From assembly GCA_017306015.1 (NCBI GenBank), contig JAFKJK010000012.1, forward strand, positions 173,508 through 237,507: a DNA stretch of 64,000 nt, in the 5' to 3' direction. Shown here piece by piece: positions 35,924 to 43,806 of this stretch. The notes beneath the pieces are model-generated. The model made no database searches and was not told where the DNA came from. It saw only the letters and a program-made list of their open reading frames with translations. Made by a program: the position numbers and the translations under genes. The stretch comes from Propionibacteriaceae bacterium (GTDB lineage: Bacteria; Actinomycetota; Actinomycetes; Propionibacteriales; Propionibacteriaceae). Position 1 is the first letter of the stretch. Every line of letters starts with the position of its first letter.

Positions 35924-37243
35924 CTAAAACCGGGTAACAGTACGCAAGGCGCCCGCCAGTCCAAAGAGTACGAAAGCCATCCCGGCAGCGATCGGGAACG
36001 AGAACCCGTCGAAGAAGGCAAACGTGACGCCGACAGCCAGAATGGACGCGGCGACAGCCCGGCCGACCACCTTGAGTTCCTGGTCGCCGGAGCGATGCGC
36101 GGCCTCGGCGGCGCTATAGAGCGCCGACGAGAAGAGGGCGAGCGTGGCGAGCAGGCCGAGCACTCCGAGTTCCACCAGCATCAGGACCCAGGCGTTGTCG
36201 AAGATGTAGTAGCGGGGAAGGAACGTGCCGAAGCCCGTCCCGAACCAGGGCGATGGCGACAGGAACTGCGGCAACCGCGCCAGCGCGTCCGTCCGCGATC
36301 TGGTGCTCGCATCGCCACCCGGAGCGAACAGCCCCACGACTGTGCCGAACAAGCCCGGAACGGCGATCACCGCGACCGCCGCGATGGCGCCACCGCAGCC
36401 CAGCACGATCGCGCGCATTCGCCTGGGCAGCGCCGGCACGATGGCCAAGGCAGCGACCGCGAAGCCGATCAGCGCCGACCGGGAGACCGCCAACACCGAA
36501 CCGAGGGCGATCAGTGTGGCCGCCAGCCAGCCGGCGCGGCGCCCTCTGTGTTGTCCGGCCCGCAAGCCGGCCGAAATGGCCAGTGCGATCGCCATCGGCA
36601 GGGCCGCTGCGAGGGCGGTGGCGTGCTCAAGCGGGTGGATCGAGGTCCCCGATGCGCGGGTGAAGCTTCCCCTCACGGCGATGCCGCTGTCCACCTCCAT
36701 CTCCAAGCCGGGAATCGCCGCGTACCAGTTGACGAGAGTCTGCCCGGTCAGGAACTGGAGCAGTCCCAGCGCGGCGAGCAGTCCGCCGGCGATGGCTAGT
36801 CGACGGACCATGGTCATCACTTCGTCGAAGGTCCGGAGTCCGTCCATCGCGATCAGCATCGGACCGGCCCACGACAACAGTCGCAGGATCGACGTCACCG
36901 CGGGACTCACCTGATCGGGCGGGAGACCGCGCAGCAGTCCGACGGAGAGACTCACCAGCGCGATCGTCAGCAGCGCGAAAAAGGACAAACGGACCGGTTG
37001 TCGGACGGCGGGCAGGTCCCCGGGGCGCAGTCGGAGCCGCCACAACACCCACCATCCGAACAACACCAGGCCCCACAGCAGAGAGGGCCGCCCCATCGAA
37101 CCGAGTGCCGCGATCCGAACGCTCGACGGGATCGCAAGCAGCAGCACGAGGTACACGGTGAGCAACTCGACCTCGCCTCCGCCGAGCCGTCTGCCGTCGG
37201 CGGGCCGCGGCTCGACAGTGGAGGGATCGAAGGTGGCGGCCAT
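35924..37243 (-). CDS. O-antigen ligase/polymerase-like membrane protein
   Basis: The 439-residue protein has about 11-12 membrane spans and the Wzy_C/WaaL-type signature: a large extracellular loop with RGSFTRASGTSIHPLEHATA at about residues 204-223, followed later by PSPWFGTGFGTFLPRYYIFD near 345. Such enzymes polymerise lipid-linked units or transfer polymer to an acceptor. The ATG at 37243 lies seven bases after the stop of the Wzz-like gene, so the three minus-strand genes from 38839 down form one operon. The longer open frame upstream is antisense-like and rejected. Confidence 0.85.
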   Translation of the reverse strand: MAATFDPSTVEPRPADGRRLGGGEVELLTVYLVLLLAIPSSVRIAALGSMGRPSLLWGLVLFGWWVLWRLRLRPGDLPAVRQPVRLSFFALLTIALVSLSVGLLRGLPPDQVSPAVTSILRLLSWAGPMLIAMDGLRTFDEVMTMVRRLAIAGGLLAALGLLQFLTGQTLVNWYAAIPGLEMEVDSGIAVRGSFTRASGTSIHPLEHATALAAALPMAIALAISAGLRAGQHRGRRAGWLAATLIALGSVLAVSRSALIGFAVAALAIVPALPRRMRAIVLGCGGAIAAVAVIAVPGLFGTVVGLFAPGGDASTRSRTDALARLPQFLSPSPWFGTGFGTFLPRYYIFDNAWVLMLVELGVLGLLATLALFSSALYSAAEAAHRSGDQELKVVGRAVAASILAVGVTFAFFDGFSFPIAAGMAFVLFGLAGALRTVTRF

Positions 37244-37250
37244 GGCCCGG

Positions 37251-38144
37251 CTAGTGCCCGCGGGCCGGACGCCGCCTGACGGCCGACTTGCTCGAACCGT
37301 CCGCTGCCAGTTCCAGGTCCCCGGTGATCCCGGAGCCCTGCTCGCTCCCGACCAGCTCCTGCCCGGGTTCCTCGGTGGGTCCGGCGGCGTCCGGGGATGT
37401 CGGCGGCACGGCGTCGACCTCCTGGGCGACGTCATCGGGGATCGACTGAGCGGTCGAGGTCCCCTCCACGTCCTGATCGCGCTCGCCCGCGAGTCCCTCG
37501 GCATCGTCCACCGCAACACCCGCGGGCGGCGGCACGCCGGAGCGACGCCGACGCCGCTGGTTTGACAGGCCGTCTACGAGCGCCGCAATGAGGGCCCCCA
37601 GCGCCGCGATGCCGGCACCGACGACGGCGGCGACGACCAATCGTGTCCGCTGCCGCAACGTGGCCTGCTGGTCGATGGTGATCACCTGCATGGTGATCCG
37701 GTCCGCTCGAGCCACACGGTCGGCAACCTGCAGACTCTCCAGCGCCGCGCCCGCTCGCTTGACCATCAAGTCGAGAGCCGCCACCGCATCTGTGTCGGTC
37801 CGGGCATTGACGACGATCAGGATGACCGGGCCGGCGGTCGACGCGTCTCTCGCGACCTCGATGTCGATGCCCCGGAACTGTGCCTCCATCTGATGCTGGA
37901 CGTTCTCGGAGCCGACCGCGCGGACGAGAACGTCGGCCGCGTTGGTCAGCCCGCCCAGGTAGAAGTACGGGTTCCCGTCCTCGGGCACCGATCCGGCACC
38001 GGGCACCAGCAGCACGCTGGCGCTGCGCTCGAAGGTGGGAGGGATCGCCAGCCAGGCCCCGACCGCGAGAATCCCGGCGAGGATCAGGCTCGGGAAGGTG
38101 ATGTACCAGCGGCGGCGAAGCGCCTGGAGAACCGATCGAATCAC
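37251..38144 (-). CDS. Wzz-like polysaccharide co-polymerase without kinase domain, acidic tail
   Basis: The 297-residue protein has two membrane spans (ITFPSLILAGILAVGAWLAI, residues 15-34, and LVVAAVVGAGIAALGALIAA near 170-189) flanking an extracellular domain of about 130 residues, the Wzz layout. There is no Walker motif. After the second span comes an RRRRR cluster and then a ~100-residue, Pro/Glu/Asp-rich, probably disordered cytoplasmic tail. It would control chain length together with the neighbouring Wzz-like protein and the ligase-like protein. The start is GTG, overlapping the upstream stop by four bases. Confidence 0.75.
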   Translation of the reverse strand: MIRSVLQALRRRWYITFPSLILAGILAVGAWLAIPPTFERSASVLLVPGAGSVPEDGNPYFYLGGLTNAADVLVRAVGSENVQHQMEAQFRGIDIEVARDASTAGPVILIVVNARTDTDAVAALDLMVKRAGAALESLQVADRVARADRITMQVITIDQQATLRQRTRLVVAAVVGAGIAALGALIAALVDGLSNQRRRRRSGVPPPAGVAVDDAEGLAGERDQDVEGTSTAQSIPDDVAQEVDAVPPTSPDAAGPTEEPGQELVGSEQGSGITGDLELAADGSSKSAVRRRPARGH

Positions 38145-38839
38145 TGGATGACCCCCGACGCGTTGGTGTGCGCTCGGCTCCGCCCCTGGAGGTGACGGGC
38201 CCTGAGTGCGGAATCAAGCCTGACCGCCAGCCAACCGCCGACGATCAGGGCCGCCAGGCCCAGCGCGGCGACCGCGATCGCCTGCTGGCTCCGGGACGCC
38301 TCGATGTGGTCGATGGTCAACGACAGCGGTGTGATCTCCGTTCGGATGCGTCGATCGGGATCGTTGTAGCCGAAGCCCTGCAGTTGCCGGGCGCGCACGT
38401 ACACCTTGCCCAACAGGTCACGCCTGGTCTGCTCCACGGACTCACGCGAGCGACCAACGATCTCGATCTCAAGTTCGGCTCGGGTATAGCTGGTCGTCCA
38501 CTGCCCGCCGTCATCCGGGAGCCCGACGAACACGCCTTCTCGCATCCCCGCGCCGTAGAGGGGCGCGTCATCATGCGCGTACCGCATGACCGGGCGGCCA
38601 TTGTTCACATCATTCGCGACGGCCCCCGCGAATGCGATGATGTTGTCGTTGGCCGAGCCGTTGTCGGGAGCGAGCGAGAACTGGTTCGCGCCGAGGTTGA
38701 TGAAGAGCACAACAGTCCGGGTTGTGTAGATGCCCCCGTCACGGACCATCGGCACACCTGCCACCACCGCCACTATCACCGCCGCAGCGAGGACATACCA
38801 GCGCCGGAGAATAGCGGCGGACACCTCACGAAGGGTCAC
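38141..38839 (-). CDS. Wzz-like membrane protein
   Basis: The 232-residue protein has two membrane spans (WYVLAAAVIVAVVAGVPMV, residues 14-32, and AIAVAALGLAALIVGGWLAV near 191-210) and an extracellular middle domain with little family signature (LFINLGANQFSLAPDNGSAN). The topology and the coupled downstream Wzz-like gene suggest a co-polymerase pair. The GTG at 38839 has GAGAGGAAAC upstream. No kinase motif is present, so any tyrosine kinase partner must come from elsewhere, for example the genes at 12856 or 60429. Confidence 0.65.
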   Translation of the reverse strand: MTLREVSAAILRRWYVLAAAVIVAVVAGVPMVRDGGIYTTRTVVLFINLGANQFSLAPDNGSANDNIIAFAGAVANDVNNGRPVMRYAHDDAPLYGAGMREGVFVGLPDDGGQWTTSYTRAELEIEIVGRSRESVEQTRRDLLGKVYVRARQLQGFGYNDPDRRIRTEITPLSLTIDHIEASRSQQAIAVAALGLAALIVGGWLAVRLDSALRARHLQGRSRAHTNASGVIQ

Positions 38840-39134
38840 CGGCGTTTCCTCTCTGGTGCCCAGCGCGTCCCGCCCCGTGCCGGCGATCCCCCAAACACCT
38901 GCCGCAGAAGTGTAGCCAGACAGGCCAACCGGAACCGGGGAGCTGGGCGGCATCAGTAAATCGCACCCTGTTCTCTCGCACGCTGGGTGGATAGGCTCCG
39001 TGGCGCCGTCACGCCGATGCCATCCGCCTTGGCCGCGGGACGGCGGCGGGACGCGATTCTCGTCGGGTCGTCGAGTGGGGGGTGGACATGACCCGGAATC
39101 GTTCGGGCGCCTCCGTCCAGAAGCGAGGGGCGCG

Positions 39135-40946
39135 ATGACCGTGCCTCCGCTTGCCCCGGCACGTGATCCCGGCCGGTTCACCGGTCCGGACGGCACCGCC
39201 GACATTGCGGTGCTGGTCGTGACGTACCAGAGCGCTGGTGACATCGACGCACTGATCGCGTCCCTGCGACCCGAGGCGCTTGCTCAGTCGATCCGCGTCG
39301 TCGTCGCCGACAACGGGTCCACCGACGGCACGGTGGAGGCGGTACGAGCCCACTCGGACGTGATCCTGTGCGAGACGGGCGGCAACCTCGGCTACGCGGC
39401 CGGCGTGAACGTTGCCGCGCGCGCCGCGGGCAGCGTGGACGCGTTGCTGATCCTCAATCCCGACTTGGTCGTGGTGCCCGGCTGCGTCGCGCAGCTGCGG
39501 CGTCGACGGGCGATGTCGGGTGCTGGGGTCGTGGTGCCGCGGATCCTGGACGACGGGTCGAGGACCTACCCGTCGCTCCGGCGCGAGCCGACGCTGTTCC
39601 GCGCGCTGGGTGATGCCGCGCTCGGGTCACGACTCGCTGCGCGGCCGGCGTTCCTCAGCGAGATCGTCGGACGGCTGTCGGAGTACGACCATCCACACCC
39701 GGTCGACTGGGCCACCGGCGCAGCCCTGCTGGTCGGCGCCGATGTGGCCAGGAAGGTCGGCGAGTGGGACGAGCGGTTCTTCCTCTATTCGGAGGAGACC
39801 GACTTCCTGCGTCGGGTTCGCGAAGCAGACGGGACCGTCTGGTACGAGCCCGAGGCGGTCGTTCGACACAGCCAGGGCGGTTCCGGGACTTCGGTCGACC
39901 TGGACCGGCTGATGACCGTGAACCGGGTCCGCTACGCGGCGAAGCACCACGGGCACTTGTACGCAGCGCTGTATCGCGCGGTGGTCACCCTCCACGAGTT
40001 CGCCCGGTCGGCGCAGCCAGCTCACCGGGCAGCCCTACGCACTGTCGTTGCCGAGCAAACCTGGAGCGACCTGCCGCGCGCCCGCCGCGACCTGCCGGCC
40101 CCGAGAGCCGGTGCCGTGAGCGGCGCGATCATCGTGCCTGCCCACAACGAGGCGGCGGTGATCGGCCGCACGCTCGACCGGCTGCGCCCCCTGCTTGGCA
40201 GCCCGCACCTCGATGTGGTCGTCGCGGCCAACGGCTGCAGCGACGACACGGCTGCCATCGCCGCCCGGATACCGGGGGTAACCGTCCTCGACATCGCGCA
40301 AGCCTCGAAGACTGCAGCCCTCAATGCTGCCGAGGCGGTCACGTCGCGCTGGCCGCGCATCTATCTCGACGCGGACATCGACGTCACCGCACTGGCGGTG
40401 TGGGAGACGCTCGATGCCCTCAACCGCGACGGCGCGCTCGCCGGGCGCCCGCCCTATGCGTGGGATCTCGACGGCGCCGACTGGCTGGTTCACGCGTACT
40501 ACCGAGCTCGCGCCCGGCTGAGCTCGACCCGCTCCGCGCTGTGGGGCGCTGGGATCTACGCACTCAGCGAGGATGGACGGGCGAGGTTCGGAGCGTTTCC
40601 GGCAGTGGTAGCGGACGACCTGTTCGTCGACCAGCGGTTCACCAGTGACGAGAAGCTGATCGTGCCGACCGACGCTGTGCGGGTTCGCGTACCGCGATCG
40701 GCGGCAGACCTGCTGAAGGTGCTCCGGCGACAGAGCCGCGGCTCCGCGGAACTGGGCGCCGGAACGGCTTCAGGAACACTCGCGGAGTTGCTCGGATCGA
40801 TTCGGGGGCCACGGACGCTGGTCGACGCGGCCGTCTACATCGGCTTCGCGATCAGGTCACGTCACCTCGGCGGCCGCACCGCCGACACGTGGGAACGGGA
40901 CGACTCGAGCAGGGCTGACGGCCACCGGACGGAGGCGGCACGGTGA
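39135..40946 (+). CDS. Double GT2 glycosyltransferase (two GT-A domains in one chain)
   Basis: The 603-residue protein carries two family 2 domains. Domain 1 (about residues 20-290) is rhamnosyltransferase-like: VLVVTYQSAGDIDALIASLR, VVVADNGSTDGTVEAV, the DxD-type LLILNPDLVV, and FFLYSEETDFLRRV. Domain 2 (about 330-560) has AIIVPAHNEAAVIGRTLDRL, VVVAANGCSDDTAAIA and the acidic motif IYLDADIDVTA. It could add two sugars in succession. GAGGGG precedes the ATG at 39135. Its stop overlaps the next gene's GTG start. It is transcribed away from the Wzz-like operon. Confidence 0.88.
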   Translation: MTVPPLAPARDPGRFTGPDGTADIAVLVVTYQSAGDIDALIASLRPEALAQSIRVVVADNGSTDGTVEAVRAHSDVILCETGGNLGYAAGVNVAARAAGSVDALLILNPDLVVVPGCVAQLRRRRAMSGAGVVVPRILDDGSRTYPSLRREPTLFRALGDAALGSRLAARPAFLSEIVGRLSEYDHPHPVDWATGAALLVGADVARKVGEWDERFFLYSEETDFLRRVREADGTVWYEPEAVVRHSQGGSGTSVDLDRLMTVNRVRYAAKHHGHLYAALYRAVVTLHEFARSAQPAHRAALRTVVAEQTWSDLPRARRDLPAPRAGAVSGAIIVPAHNEAAVIGRTLDRLRPLLGSPHLDVVVAANGCSDDTAAIAARIPGVTVLDIAQASKTAALNAAEAVTSRWPRIYLDADIDVTALAVWETLDALNRDGALAGRPPYAWDLDGADWLVHAYYRARARLSSTRSALWGAGIYALSEDGRARFGAFPAVVADDLFVDQRFTSDEKLIVPTDAVRVRVPRSAADLLKVLRRQSRGSAELGAGTASGTLAELLGSIRGPRTLVDAAVYIGFAIRSRHLGGRTADTWERDDSSRADGHRTEAAR

Positions 40947-41833
40947 GCCTGGCCATCGTCACCCCGAGCTACGCGCCGGACTTCCTGCGTTTCCGCCGCC
41001 TGCACGAATCGGTCGTGCGGAATGCGCCGGACGGAGTTCTGCACCACGTCCTCGTGCCTCCACCCGATGTGGCGTTGTTCTCGTCCATCAGATCGGACCG
41101 CCTGCGAGTACTGCGGCAGCCAGACGTGCTGCCCGCAAGCTTCGTCACCACGACCCGACTCGGCCGAATCCCGGGGCTCCCACGGGGTTACCGCGTGGCT
41201 GCGGTGAATGTGCGCAGGCCTTGGCCCCCGATCCGCGGCTGGGTGCTCCAGCAACTGGTCAAGCTCGCCTTCGTCAGCACGCTGGACGCGGATGTCGCCT
41301 TGATGATCGACTCCGACGTCCTGATCGTGCGCGAATTCGCCGAGGACCTCTTCCGTCGGGAGGGGTCGGTGCGGCACTACCGCGTCCCGGAGGCCGTCCA
41401 CTCCGGGATGCCGCGTCACCTGGGCTGGCGTCAGGTCGCAGCTCGGCTGCTGGACCTCGGTGAACCCAGCCACGACTACGCCGACTACAACGCTGGCGTG
41501 GTCAGCTGGTCCCCGGCTGTGGTCCGTTCGCTGCTGGGTCGGATCGAGTCCGTGGCCGGCATGCCCTGGACGACGGTCGTGGGATCTCAACTGGACGTCT
41601 CGGAGTACTTCCTGTACGGCGAGTTCGTCGCCGCGCTCGGCACTGCTGCCGAGAAGGCATTCTGCTCAGACCAGAACCTCTGCTACAGCCGATGGGACAC
41701 CTTGCGTCCCGAGGACGCGAAGGCATTCGTGGACGCCATGCCGGCGCAGGACATCGCCCTCCTCGTCCAGTCCAACTCCGAGACCGGTGAGGACGTCCTG
41801 GACTCCATTGCCGATTACCTGCGAGGAGGCTGA
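40943..41833 (+). CDS. DUF6492-like putative glycosyltransferase
   Basis: The 296-residue protein starts LAIVTPSYAPDFLRFRRLHE and has ALMIDSDVLIVREFAEDLF near residue 116, a DxD-like acidic motif as in GT-A transferases, plus YADYNAGVVSWSP near 183. This matches the DUF6492 type of polysaccharide-locus protein; the activity is unproven. The GTG start overlaps the double-GT2 gene by four bases, and a secreted glycosidase-like gene follows directly, so the three probably form one operon. Confidence 0.75.
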   Translation: MSLAIVTPSYAPDFLRFRRLHESVVRNAPDGVLHHVLVPPPDVALFSSIRSDRLRVLRQPDVLPASFVTTTRLGRIPGLPRGYRVAAVNVRRPWPPIRGWVLQQLVKLAFVSTLDADVALMIDSDVLIVREFAEDLFRREGSVRHYRVPEAVHSGMPRHLGWRQVAARLLDLGEPSHDYADYNAGVVSWSPAVVRSLLGRIESVAGMPWTTVVGSQLDVSEYFLYGEFVAALGTAAEKAFCSDQNLCYSRWDTLRPEDAKAFVDAMPAQDIALLVQSNSETGEDVLDSIADYLRGG

Positions 41834-41837
41834 TCCA

Positions 41838-43142
41838 GTGACGGCGCATGAGCCTGTGAGCGGCAGTGGCTGGTATCGGCACCGCTTCTCCGGCCGGGTG
41901 GCGGCCATCGCGATCGCTTTGGCCGCACCCGCGCTGACGGGCGTCACGGCGTGCAGTGCCGTGCCTGCGGAGAGCCCGCGGGCCGCCTCCGAACCGGCTG
42001 GCGCCGCCCTCGCCCTTCCGGGCGAGCCATGGTGGGGCGGCCCGTCCTACTACGCCAGGTTCCCCAAGGCGGTCGCTTCGGGCTGGGCGGAGCCAGCGTT
42101 CTTCCCGATAGCGGTCTTCCAGGGAAAGCCTGAGCACGCCGCCTCCCTGAAGGAGATCGGCATCAACACCTATATGGGTGCCGAGCACGACGGCTCGACG
42201 ATGAGTTCGATCACCCGTGTGGGGATCTCCGTCCTGGCCCAGTCGGAGTGGACCGAGGACGAGGTGGGCGACGATCCGGGCGTAGTGGGCTGGCACATCA
42301 GCGACGAGTGTGACATGGGCTACTCAGGATGCGAAGGCGACGAGGACGCCCAACTGGCCAGGCAACGACAGTACGCCGAGAGAGCCCGCAGCCACCAGGA
42401 CGGCCGATTCGTCCAGGCGAACTTCGGCAACGGAGTGCTGGGTACGTTCTGGTCCAAGGACACCATGCCGGATCACATCGCGCTCGTCGACGTGAGCAGC
42501 GTCGACAAGTACGCCTACACCAGCCCTCATGTCCAGGAGCTCCTGGCCAACAGCCCGTCCTGGCCGACGCGGGCTGCCCCTGCCAGTTCGTTCGCGTACG
42601 GATGGCTGCAGGATCGCATGGAGTCCTTCTCCTCCCCGGCAGGATCCAAGCCCAACTGGGTGTTCGTCGAGACGGCGAAGCCGTACCTCACCGAGGGCGG
42701 AGCGACGAGCATCACTCCCGCGCAGCTTGAGGGCGCAGTCTGGAGCGCGATCATCCACGGTGCCGCCGGAATCGCCTACTTCCAGCACAACAACGACGGC
42801 TGTGGCAACTACTCGCTGGTGGCCTGTCCGCAGGCGAGACAGGCGGTCCAGCGGGTAAACGCGAGTGTGCAGGCGCTGGCGCCGGTGCTGAACACCCAGT
42901 CCTTCAGTTGGACATTCGGAGACGATCTGAGCACATCCCTGAAGGTCGTCGACGGTCAGGCGTATGTCCTGGCGATGGCGAACGGCGTGCCCGGCCTACG
43001 CAGGTTCACCCTCCCGCCGGGTGTGACCGGCCAGACCGTGGAGGTTGTCGGGGAGGACCGCAGCATCCGGGTCGCCGACCAGGGCTTCAGCGACACCTTC
43101 GCCAGCGAGCTCAGCCACCATGTGTACCGGATCGACCTCTAG
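41838..43142 (+). CDS. Glycosidase-like lipoprotein, paralogue of the DUF4082 protein
   Basis: The 434-residue protein has a lipoprotein signal ending LTGVTACSAVP (lipobox VTAC, Cys at about residue 37). The TIM-barrel-like domain shared with the protein at 23847 follows almost directly: LPGEPWWGGPSYYARFPKAV, GINTYMGAEHDGST, HISDECDMGYSGC, KPNWVFVETAKPYL and AGIAYFQHNND. It lacks the DUF4082 domain. Two acidic residues (in SDEC and VFVET) are conserved between the paralogues and are candidate catalytic residues. The GTG at 41838 is preceded by GAGGAGG. It likely acts on the polysaccharide at the cell surface. Confidence 0.8.
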   Translation: MTAHEPVSGSGWYRHRFSGRVAAIAIALAAPALTGVTACSAVPAESPRAASEPAGAALALPGEPWWGGPSYYARFPKAVASGWAEPAFFPIAVFQGKPEHAASLKEIGINTYMGAEHDGSTMSSITRVGISVLAQSEWTEDEVGDDPGVVGWHISDECDMGYSGCEGDEDAQLARQRQYAERARSHQDGRFVQANFGNGVLGTFWSKDTMPDHIALVDVSSVDKYAYTSPHVQELLANSPSWPTRAAPASSFAYGWLQDRMESFSSPAGSKPNWVFVETAKPYLTEGGATSITPAQLEGAVWSAIIHGAAGIAYFQHNNDGCGNYSLVACPQARQAVQRVNASVQALAPVLNTQSFSWTFGDDLSTSLKVVDGQAYVLAMANGVPGLRRFTLPPGVTGQTVEVVGEDRSIRVADQGFSDTFASELSHHVYRIDL

Positions 43143-43258
43143 CCGAGCCTTCCCGGCCAGATTGCCATTCGCAATTGAGCCACGTCCCGCGGCCTCCCCG
43201 CCGTCGGGTACTGGCGGTACCCTCAAAGCAGCTGGCCGTGCTTCCGGGGGGGAGGAAA
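43143..43258 (+). promoter_or_regulatory. Promoter/leader region of the lasso-peptide cluster
   Basis: The 116-base gap holds the palindrome ATTGCcattcGCAAT (43161-43175), a second one GGTACtggcgGTACC (43207-43221), and the hairpin CTTCC-GGGGG-GGAGG (43241-43255). The right arm of that hairpin is the GGAGG ribosome-binding site of the B1 gene, so folding would hide it. This makes a regulated start of the cluster plausible. Confidence 0.5.
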
Positions 43259-43516
43259 ATGAGGCTACGCGACGCGGACTTGTCTTGGCGGGAAATTGAC
43301 GGGGAGTTGATCCTGCTTGACCTCAGGTCGTCGACTTATCTTGCCAGCAATGCCAGTGGCTCCGTCCTGATCAAGCATCTCGTGGAGGATCGAACCATGG
43401 GCGAACTTGCGCAAGCGTTGGTCGATGCCTTCGGTATACCTCCCGCCCAGGCCAGGAACGACGCCGAAGACTTCTTGGCCGAGTTGGAGCGCTCCGGAAT
43501 GCTCGAGGGCTCCTAG
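43259..43516 (+). CDS. Lasso peptide B1 protein (PqqD-like RiPP recognition element)
   Basis: The 85-residue protein is a stand-alone PqqD-fold RRE. The winged-helix pattern is visible: a beta hairpin (ELILLDLRSSTYLASNASGS, residues 16-35) and helices (MGELAQALVDAFGIPPAQAR, about 47-66; AEDFLAELERSGML). In lasso pathways B1 binds the YxxP leader motif and presents the precursor to the B2 protease and the cyclase. The gene directly precedes the precursor. The ATG at 43259 follows GGAGG, which is also the right arm of a GGGGG-loop hairpin. Confidence 0.92.
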   Translation: MRLRDADLSWREIDGELILLDLRSSTYLASNASGSVLIKHLVEDRTMGELAQALVDAFGIPPAQARNDAEDFLAELERSGMLEGS

Positions 43517-43575
43517 CGGTAGCTCGTTCTGGATGGCCACGGCTGGTCCGACACACACGGAAGGGGGGTGAATAC

Positions 43576-43740
43576 ATGGAGACACCAACGCATGGGATGC
43601 ACTACGAGTCGCCGAAGCTGACCACGGTCGGCTCCGTCAAGGACGTCACTCTGGGCGAGGGGATCTGGGGGAACGACGACACATTCGTGTTCCACTGGGG
43701 TCCATTCAACATCTCGATCCCCTACGGGAATCTGTCCTGA
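43576..43740 (+). CDS. Lasso peptide precursor (54 residues)
   Basis: This short gene lies between B1 and the cyclase, with AAGGGGGG upstream of its ATG. The 26-residue leader contains MHYESPKLTTVGSVKDVTL: Tyr10-x-x-Pro13, Leu15, Gly19 and Thr25 at position -2, the classical lasso leader pattern. The 28-residue core starts Gly27 (GEGIWGNDDTF...) and ends ...SIPYGNLS. Gly1 can form the macrolactam with Asp8 or Asp9, giving an 8- or 9-residue ring. The tail is rich in aromatics (Phe11, Phe13, Trp15, Phe18, Tyr24), which could plug the ring. The C-terminal residue is Ser, the site phosphorylated in paeninodin. Met8 is a less likely alternative start. Confidence 0.93.
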   Translation: METPTHGMHYESPKLTTVGSVKDVTLGEGIWGNDDTFVFHWGPFNISIPYGNLS

Positions 43741-43753
43741 CATCTCCTGTGGT

Positions 43754-43783
43754 CGGGGACTGTCGCGGCTGCGACAGTCCCCG
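43754..43783 (+). terminator. Strong hairpin after the lasso precursor (attenuator)
   Basis: CGGGGACTGTCGC (43754-43766) and GCGACAGTCCCCG (43771-43783) form a perfect 13-base stem with a GGCT tetraloop, 14 bases after the precursor stop and 23 bases before the cyclase start. It probably stops or slows most transcripts, or protects their 3' end, so that precursor mRNA exceeds enzyme mRNA. Confidence 0.8.
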
Positions 43784-43806
43784 ATTACGCGTTGACGAGG
43801 TAGACC

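Noticed and set aside
43259..43516. PqqD as a sign of PQQ cofactor synthesis
   Set aside because: There is no pqqA, pqqC or pqqE nearby. A lasso precursor, cyclase and B2 protease follow, so it is the leader-binding B1 protein.
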